From Pseudomonadota bacterium (GTDB lineage: Bacteria > Pseudomonadota > Alphaproteobacteria > Acetobacterales > Acetobacteraceae), in the NCBI GenBank assembly GCA_021826565.1, contig JAKAZJ010000028.1:1-10677 (forward strand): a DNA stretch of 10,677 nucleotides. Direction: 5' to 3'. The notes below the pieces were generated by a model. It worked only from the letters and a program-made list of their open reading frames with translations. It did not search any database and was not told the DNA's origin. Both the position numbers and the translations under genes were made by a program. Positions 6,721-10,677 of the stretch are shown in pieces. Each line of letters begins with the position of its first letter. Positions within the stretch are counted from its first letter, which is position 1.

Positions 6721-7857
6721 ATGCACCCGGACCCCGACGGTTTCTACGCGCGCCTCGGCTTGGCCCCCACCGCCTCGGCCGAGGCAATCGCCGCGGCCTA
6801 TCGGCGCGCCGCCTTGGTGCTGCATCCCGATATCCCCGGGACCGGCAGCACCGCGGCGTTCCTCGCGCTGCGCGCCGCCTACGAGGTGCTGGGCGATCCC
6901 GCCCGCCGCCGCGCGTACGATCGTGCCGGCGATCCCGCCGCGCGATTCGCCCCGGCCGGGCGGGGCGCGCAGCGGCGCCCGGATCAGCCGGCGGACCTGC
7001 CAGGAGACTTCGGAGCTGACGGATTTGGGCCACCCGATTATGGACCGGGCGACCTTGGGCTCGGGCGACCGCCGCGCCGCTTCGCGATCTGGGCCGGGTT
7101 CCTGATCGGCTCGGCGGTGCTTGCCGCGTGGCTGATGCTGCGCATCGCCGAAGGTCCCACCTCCGGTCTGCCGGACGGCACCGGACCGGTGCCGACCTGG
7201 ACCGCCCCGCCCGCGCTGCCGCGTGCCCGGCCCGTGGGGACGGCCAATCATTTCGTGCTGCCCGGGCTCGGCGCGCTGACGGTCCTGCGCCAGAACCGCC
7301 CGGGCTTGCCGCTGGTTCCGGTCGCCCGCCTCGCGCCGTTCACGCCCGTTGAAGTCCTGGGCACCGACCCGAACAGCCGCCTGGCCGCGATCCGTCTGGC
7401 GGGTTCGTCGATCGGGTTCGTCGCCGCCGATCGCCTGACCCGCGGCGATGCCGCCGCCGCGCATGGGGCGTTCTGCGCCGACCGCGCCGGGCCGCAGCCG
7501 GTCTCGGGCGCGATCTTGTCCGCGCGCGGACGCGGTCCCGCGCGGATCACGCTGGTCAACGGCGACCTGGAACCGGCGGTGGTGAAGCTGCGCGACCGCG
7601 CCGGCCGCCTGGTCCGCGCGGTGTTCCTGGCCCCCGGCGCGCGCGTGACCCTGCGCGATCTGCCCGGCCGGGCCTGGGAAACCGAGTTCGCCGTGGGCGA
7701 GCTCTGGAGCCGCCCATGCCGCTATTTTGCCGCCGGGGAGCGGGCGCTGCGCTTTCCTTTCGCGCTGGGTTGGGGCAGCGTCGTGGTCCTTCCGCCCAAT
7801 CTGCCGGGGCGGGCGCGGCCGGTGGATATCCCGGATCGGCGCTTCGCCCGGCCGTAA
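6721..7857 (+). CDS. Membrane-anchored J-domain protein with SH3-like and beta-sandwich C-terminus
   Basis: This 378-residue protein begins with a complete J-domain (about 7-68): FYARLGL (8-14), the HPD triad that stimulates Hsp70 (35-37), and YEVLGDPARRRAYD (54-67). An acidic Gly/Pro-rich linker (80-118) leads to one transmembrane helix (about 121-141) preceded by RR, which predicts the J-domain in the cytoplasm and the rest in the periplasm. Residues about 176-242 resemble a bacterial SH3-like domain (VEVLG...IGFVAADRL). Residues about 272-348 resemble a small beta-sandwich (LVNG...AVVKLRDRAGRLVRAVF...W) that I recall behind other alphaproteobacterial J-domains. There is no Gly/Phe region or zinc finger, so it is not DnaJ itself. 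The bases before the ATG (CCCCCCGCCC) contain no Shine-Dalgarno. It leads a rightward run of four genes, but a role with the others is not evident. Confidence 0.85.
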   Translation: MHPDPDGFYARLGLAPTASAEAIAAAYRRAALVLHPDIPGTGSTAAFLALRAAYEVLGDPARRRAYDRAGDPAARFAPAGRGAQRRPDQPADLPGDFGADGFGPPDYGPGDLGLGRPPRRFAIWAGFLIGSAVLAAWLMLRIAEGPTSGLPDGTGPVPTWTAPPALPRARPVGTANHFVLPGLGALTVLRQNRPGLPLVPVARLAPFTPVEVLGTDPNSRLAAIRLAGSSIGFVAADRLTRGDAAAAHGAFCADRAGPQPVSGAILSARGRGPARITLVNGDLEPAVVKLRDRAGRLVRAVFLAPGARVTLRDLPGRAWETEFAVGELWSRPCRYFAAGERALRFPFALGWGSVVVLPPNLPGRARPVDIPDRRFARP

Positions 7858-7874
7858 CCCCAGGGACCAGCGCC

Positions 7875-8765
7875 ATGGCGATTGTGCTTCAAGAATCCCT
7901 GCGCGCCGCGTTCTACGCGCCGTTCTACGCCGCCTTCGCCCGCGGCGCGTATGCGGCCGAGGGGGTGGAGGTGCGCATGGTCTCCGCCCCGTCGCCCGCC
8001 GTCGCCGCAACTTCGCTTTTGGCCGGCGCGGCGGATCTGTGCTGGGGCGGGCCGATGCGGGTGATGGCGACGTACGAATCCAATCCCGCCTGCGATCTGG
8101 TCTGCTTCGGTGAGGCGGTGACCCGCGATCCGTTTCTGCTGCTGGGCCGGGCGCCAAATCCCGGGTTCCAGCTGGCCGATCTGGCCGGCTTGCGCCTGGG
8201 ATCGGTGGCCGAGGTCCCCACGCCGTGGCTGTGTTTGCAACAGGACCTGCGCGATGCCGGAGTTGACCCGGACGCCATCGCCCGCGTGGCGGACCGCGAC
8301 ATGGCGGCCAATGTCGCCGCACTCCGTGCCGGGACGCTGGACGTGGTGCAGGTGTTCGAACCCTTCGCCGCCGCTCTGGAAACCGAGGGCGCGGGCCATG
8401 TCTGGTATGCCGCCGCGCGCCGTGGCCCGACCGCCTATACCTGCTTCTACGCGCCGCGGGCCACCATCGCGGCGCAGCGGCCTGGGTTCGGCGCGATGGT
8501 GCGCGGCCTGGGCGCGACGCTGACCTGGATCGCCACGGCGACGCCGGACGAGATCGCGGCCACCGTCGCCCCGTGGTTCCCCGACACGCCACCCGCGCTG
8601 CTGGCACGCGCCTATGCGCGCTATCAGGCGCTGGGCGTGTGGGGCCGGACGCCGGCTCTGGACCCGGCGGGCTACGCGCGGTTGCGCGCCAGCCTGGTGT
8701 CTGGCGGGTTCGTTGCCGCCGGTGTCCCGTTCGACCGCGCGGTGGACAACACACTGGCGGCGTAG
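7875..8765 (+). CDS. NMT1/THI5-like substrate-binding protein without signal peptide
   Basis: This 296-residue protein has the type II periplasmic-binding-protein fold of the SsuA/NMT1/THI5 group. Seen: the opening strand-helix VLQESLRAAFYAPFYAAFA (4-22), SLLAGAADLCWGGPMRVM (47-64), the hinge region DLVCFGEAVTRDPFLLL (74-90), LRLGSVAEVPTPWL (106-119), and LRAGTLDVVQVFEPFA (150-165). It begins straight at the fold, with no hydrophobic signal or lipobox, and the in-frame extension upstream encodes none either. It should therefore stay in the cytoplasm unless exported another way. No ABC permease or ATPase is in the window. The yeast Thi5 Cys-rich motif is absent, so thiamine-precursor synthesis is not supported. 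AGGGA (7862-7866) sits 8 bases before the ATG, 17 bases after the J-protein stop. It probably recognises the substrate of the operon's oxidase and hydrolase, by inference from context. Confidence 0.82.
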   Translation: MAIVLQESLRAAFYAPFYAAFARGAYAAEGVEVRMVSAPSPAVAATSLLAGAADLCWGGPMRVMATYESNPACDLVCFGEAVTRDPFLLLGRAPNPGFQLADLAGLRLGSVAEVPTPWLCLQQDLRDAGVDPDAIARVADRDMAANVAALRAGTLDVVQVFEPFAAALETEGAGHVWYAAARRGPTAYTCFYAPRATIAAQRPGFGAMVRGLGATLTWIATATPDEIAATVAPWFPDTPPALLARAYARYQALGVWGRTPALDPAGYARLRASLVSGGFVAAGVPFDRAVDNTLAA

Positions 8766-8772
8766 CTACTCA

Positions 8773-8786
8773 TCGCTCGCGAGCGA
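8773..8786. promoter_or_regulatory. Perfect 14-bp palindrome in an intergenic gap
   Basis: TCGCTCGCGAGCGA is an exact palindrome lying between the binding-protein stop (8763-8765) and the ribosome binding site of the next gene (AGGAG 8789-8793). A shorter palindrome, GTAGCTAC (8762-8769), overlaps the stop codon just before it. The position suits an operator, an mRNA processing or stabilising hairpin, or an attenuator. No T-run follows, so it is unlikely to be a terminator. Confidence 0.5.
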
Positions 8787-8800
8787 ACAGGAGACGTAGG

Positions 8801-9682
8801 ATGGGGCACGCCACCGCCGAGGACGGGGTTCGGCTGTATTTCGAGGAGACCGGCACCGGCATCCCGGTGATCTTCGTGCATGAATACGCCGGCGATTTTC
8901 GTAGCTGGGAGCCGCAGCTGCGTCATTTCGGCCAGCGCTATCGCGCGATTGCCTATAATGCCCGCGGCTATCCGCCGTCCGATGTGCCGGCAGACGTCAG
9001 CGCCTATTCGCAGGCGCGCGCGGCCGACGATATCGCCGTGGTGCTTGACCATCTAAAGATCGACCGGGCGCATGTGGTCGGTCTGTCGATGGGCGGCTTC
9101 GCCACTCTGCATTTCGGCTTCCGCCACCCCGCCCGGGCGCGGTCGCTGGTGGTGGCCGGCTGCGGCTACGGCGCCGAACCGGGGGAGCGGACGAAGTTCC
9201 GCGCCGAGGCCGAGGCGATCGCCGCTTTCATTGACGCCTCCACGATGGCGGAATTCGCCGCGAAATACGCTTACGGTCCGACCCGGGTGCAGTTCGAAAA
9301 CAAGAACGCGCGCGGCTTCGCCGAGTTCCGCCAGTTTTTGTCCGAACACTCACGTGAGGGGATGCGCAATACCCAGCTTGGCGTGCAGCGCGAGCGCCCG
9401 TCCTTGTTCGACCTGACCGCTCAGATGCAGGCGCTGAGCCTGCCCACCCTGGTCCTGACCGGGGACGAAGACTGGCCCTGTCTGCAACCCGGTCTGCTGA
9501 TGAAGCGCACCATCCCCACCGCGGCGCTGGTCACGATGGCGAATTGCGGCCACACCATCAATATCGAGGAACCGGATGCGTTCAACGCGATCGTGGAGCG
9601 GTTCCTGGCTCAGGTCGATGCCGGGCGCTGGCCGTCGCGCGATGCGCGGGCGATGAGCGGATCGATCACCGGAATGAAATGA
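8801..9682 (+). CDS. Alpha/beta hydrolase
   Basis: This 293-residue cytosolic alpha/beta-hydrolase-fold enzyme has a full catalytic triad. Seen: the oxyanion region VHEYAGDFRSW (26-36, with HE in place of the usual HG), ARGYPPSD (54-61), the nucleophile elbow GLSMGG with Ser96, the acid loop TGDEDWPC with Asp224 (220-227), and His251 in NCGHTINIEEP. The cap-region blocks YAYGPTRVQFENK (156-168) and VQRERPSLFDL (195-205) match, from memory, a family common beside molybdenum hydroxylase and catabolic genes in alphaproteobacteria. Its exact substrate is unknown to me; ester, lactone or C-C hydrolysis are all possible. AGGAG lies 7 bases before the ATG. It is a different subfamily from the hydrolase at 1100-1873, so the two are not a recent duplication. 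Confidence 0.9.
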   Translation: MGHATAEDGVRLYFEETGTGIPVIFVHEYAGDFRSWEPQLRHFGQRYRAIAYNARGYPPSDVPADVSAYSQARAADDIAVVLDHLKIDRAHVVGLSMGGFATLHFGFRHPARARSLVVAGCGYGAEPGERTKFRAEAEAIAAFIDASTMAEFAAKYAYGPTRVQFENKNARGFAEFRQFLSEHSREGMRNTQLGVQRERPSLFDLTAQMQALSLPTLVLTGDEDWPCLQPGLLMKRTIPTAALVTMANCGHTINIEEPDAFNAIVERFLAQVDAGRWPSRDARAMSGSITGMK

Positions 9683-9704
9683 TCCGGCGATGAAATAATC
9701 CCGG
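9674..9704 (+). repeat. 16-base-period tandem repeat across the hydrolase stop
   Basis: ATGAAATGATCCGG (9674-9687) is followed 16 bases later by ATGAAATAATCCCGG (9690-9704). The copies differ by one substitution and one inserted C. The first copy contains the last codons and stop of the hydrolase gene, so the second is effectively a duplicated gene end in the spacer. CCGGA/TCCGG (9669-9673, 9683-9687) also flanks the stop as an inverted repeat. Confidence 0.55.
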
Positions 9705-9728
9705 CCCGCCGCGGCGGGTCCCGCGGGA
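9705..9728. promoter_or_regulatory. Two adjoining palindromes overlapping a ribosome binding site
   Basis: CCCGCCGCGGCGGG (9705-9718) is a perfect 14-bp palindrome, immediately followed by TCCCGCGGGA (9719-9728), a perfect 10-bp palindrome. The second overlaps the Shine-Dalgarno GGGAGGAA (9725-9732) of the molybdopterin subunit gene. In mRNA this could mask or expose the binding site; in DNA it could be an operator. No T-run follows. Confidence 0.5.
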
Positions 9729-9738
9729 GGAACCAACG

Positions 9739-10677
9739 ATGACCGACCCGATCGCGCCGGGGGTACTGGGCCGTCCGGTCCGGCGTGCCGAGGACCGGCG
9801 CCTGTTGACCGGGCGCGGCGTCTATGGCGACGATTTCGTGCTGCCCGGGCAACTCCATGCCGTGCTCCTGCGCTCCCCGCACGCGCATGCGGCGATCCTC
9901 GCGATCGACACCGCGCCGGCCATCGCCGCCGGCGCGCGCGCGGTCTTGACCGGGGCGGACTGGCAGGCCGAGGGGCTTGGCCCGATCCCGCATAATGTCG
10001 GGCTGATGGCCCCGCCGGACGTGGCGGCGCGCCTGGTCGGCCCCGCGCCGGTCGCCACGCCGCATTGGCCCCTGCCCGCCGACCGCGTCCGCTTCGTGGG
10101 GGAGCCGGTCGCGCTGGTGGTGGCGGAGACGGCGGCGGCGGCGAAAGATGCCGCGGAGCGGATCGTGGTGCGCTACGAACCTCTGCCAGCGGTGGTTCAT
10201 GCCGGCGCCGCCCTGGCCGCGGACGCGCCGGCGCTGTGGGCGGACCTGCCGGGGAATCTCAGCGCCACCATCGAAGTGGGGGAGCGTGCGGCCACCGCGG
10301 CCGCATTCGCCCGCGCGGCGCATGTGACGCGGCTGGAAACCCGCGCCCAGCGCGTGACCGGCGTGCCGATGGAACCGCGGAGCATGTTGGCCGACTGCGA
10401 CCCGGAGACCGGGCGGATCACGCTGCATACCGGCAGCGGTCGCGGGGTGGCCAAGCTGCGCGCCGATCTGGCGCAGATATTGGGCGTGCCGGTCGAGCAG
10501 GTGCGGGTGGTGTGCGGCGAAATGGGCGGCAATTTCGGCACCCGCAATTTTTTCTATCCGGAATACGCGCTGCTGGCCTGGGCGGCGCGGCGACTTGGCC
10601 GGCCGGTGCGCTGGCGCTGCGAGCGGAGCGAATCCTTCCTGACCGACTACCAGGGGCGCGACTTGACCGTCACCGCC
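9739..10677 (+). CDS. Xanthine dehydrogenase/CO dehydrogenase-type molybdopterin subunit (5' part)
   Basis: The first 313 residues are present, open to the right edge; the full family length is usually 750-800. It is the large, molybdenum-cofactor-binding subunit of a xanthine dehydrogenase-family hydroxylase, which inserts water-derived oxygen into aldehydes, CO or N-heterocycles with small 2Fe-2S and medium FAD partners (not in the window). Seen: LGRPVRRAEDRRLLTGRGVY (10-29), the hammerhead domain (about 25-155) with LLRSPHAHA (43-51) and FVGEPVALVVAE (119-130), the EPR motif GVPMEPRSMLA (208-218), and the glycine loop MGGNFGTRN (262-270). Many relatives have GGGFG there; the Asn form is a recognised-looking variant. 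The catalytic Glu is beyond the edge. GGGAGGAA (9725-9732) precedes the ATG by 6 bases. It probably shares a transcript with the binding protein and hydrolase upstream. Confidence 0.92.
   Translation, partial: MTDPIAPGVLGRPVRRAEDRRLLTGRGVYGDDFVLPGQLHAVLLRSPHAHAAILAIDTAPAIAAGARAVLTGADWQAEGLGPIPHNVGLMAPPDVAARLVGPAPVATPHWPLPADRVRFVGEPVALVVAETAAAAKDAAERIVVRYEPLPAVVHAGAALAADAPALWADLPGNLSATIEVGERAATAAAFARAAHVTRLETRAQRVTGVPMEPRSMLADCDPETGRITLHTGSGRGVAKLRADLAQILGVPVEQVRVVCGEMGGNFGTRNFFYPEYALLAWAARRLGRPVRWRCERSESFLTDYQGRDLTVTA

Noticed and set aside
6633..6722. Upstream in-frame start for the exporter at 6722
   Set aside because: The extra 30 residues are encoded by the 13-bp repeat array, whose period is not a multiple of three, and the ATG would overlap the J-protein start with no ribosome binding site.
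6154..8754. Very long leftward open frame (866 codons)
   Set aside because: It is an antisense shadow of the J-protein and binding-protein genes; its translation is Arg/Pro/Ala-rich without any family motif, and the real genes on the other strand have clear domains.
7875..8765. THI5-type pyrimidine synthase call for the binding protein
   Set aside because: The Cys-rich iron-binding motif of Thi5 is not present, so only the fold, not that activity, is supported.
1..10677. tRNA, rRNA, CRISPR, insertion sequence or prophage signals
   Set aside because: No cloverleaf-like sequence, regularly spaced 20-40 base repeats, transposase motifs or terminal inverted repeats were seen by eye on either strand.

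Overview
The window is about 70% GC, with dense, short-spaced genes and strongly GC-biased third codon positions. The gene content (a form II-like molybdenum hydroxylase large subunit, signal-less NMT1/THI5-type binding protein, SDR and alpha/beta hydrolase catabolic genes, stand-alone PAS protein) suggests a high-GC alphaproteobacterium, most likely Rhodospirillales/Acetobacteraceae. That placement is inference from resemblance to remembered proteins, not a search result.

Layout, left to right. (1) 1-263: mostly non-coding, with a GC hairpin, a G8 tract and possibly the first 30 codons of a leftward gene running off the edge. (2) 264-1873, rightward: an SDR oxidoreductase and an alpha/beta hydrolase that overlap by ATGA and are probably co-translated; they look like successive steps of a small catabolic pathway. 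(3) 1985-2422, rightward: a two-CBS-domain protein with hairpins in its leader. (4) 6632 down to 2427, leftward: a DHA2-type MFS exporter, a small PAS protein coupled to it by a 4-base overlap, and 55 bases further on a 745-residue double-domain glycosyltransferase. The glycosyltransferase stop lies only 4 bases from the CBS stop. (5) 6633-6720: a divergent control region made almost entirely of five imperfect 13-base tandem repeats followed by a TATACT box. (6) 6721 to the right edge, rightward: a membrane-anchored J-domain protein, a substrate-binding protein without a signal peptide, a second alpha/beta hydrolase, and the N-terminal 313 residues of a xanthine dehydrogenase/CO dehydrogenase-type molybdopterin subunit. 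These genes are spaced by 17, 35 and 56 bases, and the last two gaps carry perfect palindromes.

The last three genes look like one catabolic unit: ligand recognition or uptake, hydroxylation of a (hetero)aromatic or aldehyde substrate, and hydrolysis. The substrate cannot be read from the sequence. The J-protein leads this unit but may be an unrelated gene that shares its promoter. No tRNA, rRNA, CRISPR, transposase or phage gene was seen. I do not see a clearly new defence or mobile system. The most unusual structures are the 13-base repeat array, the J-domain/membrane/SH3-like architecture, and the PAS protein that keeps a FixL-like histidine and is coupled to an exporter.
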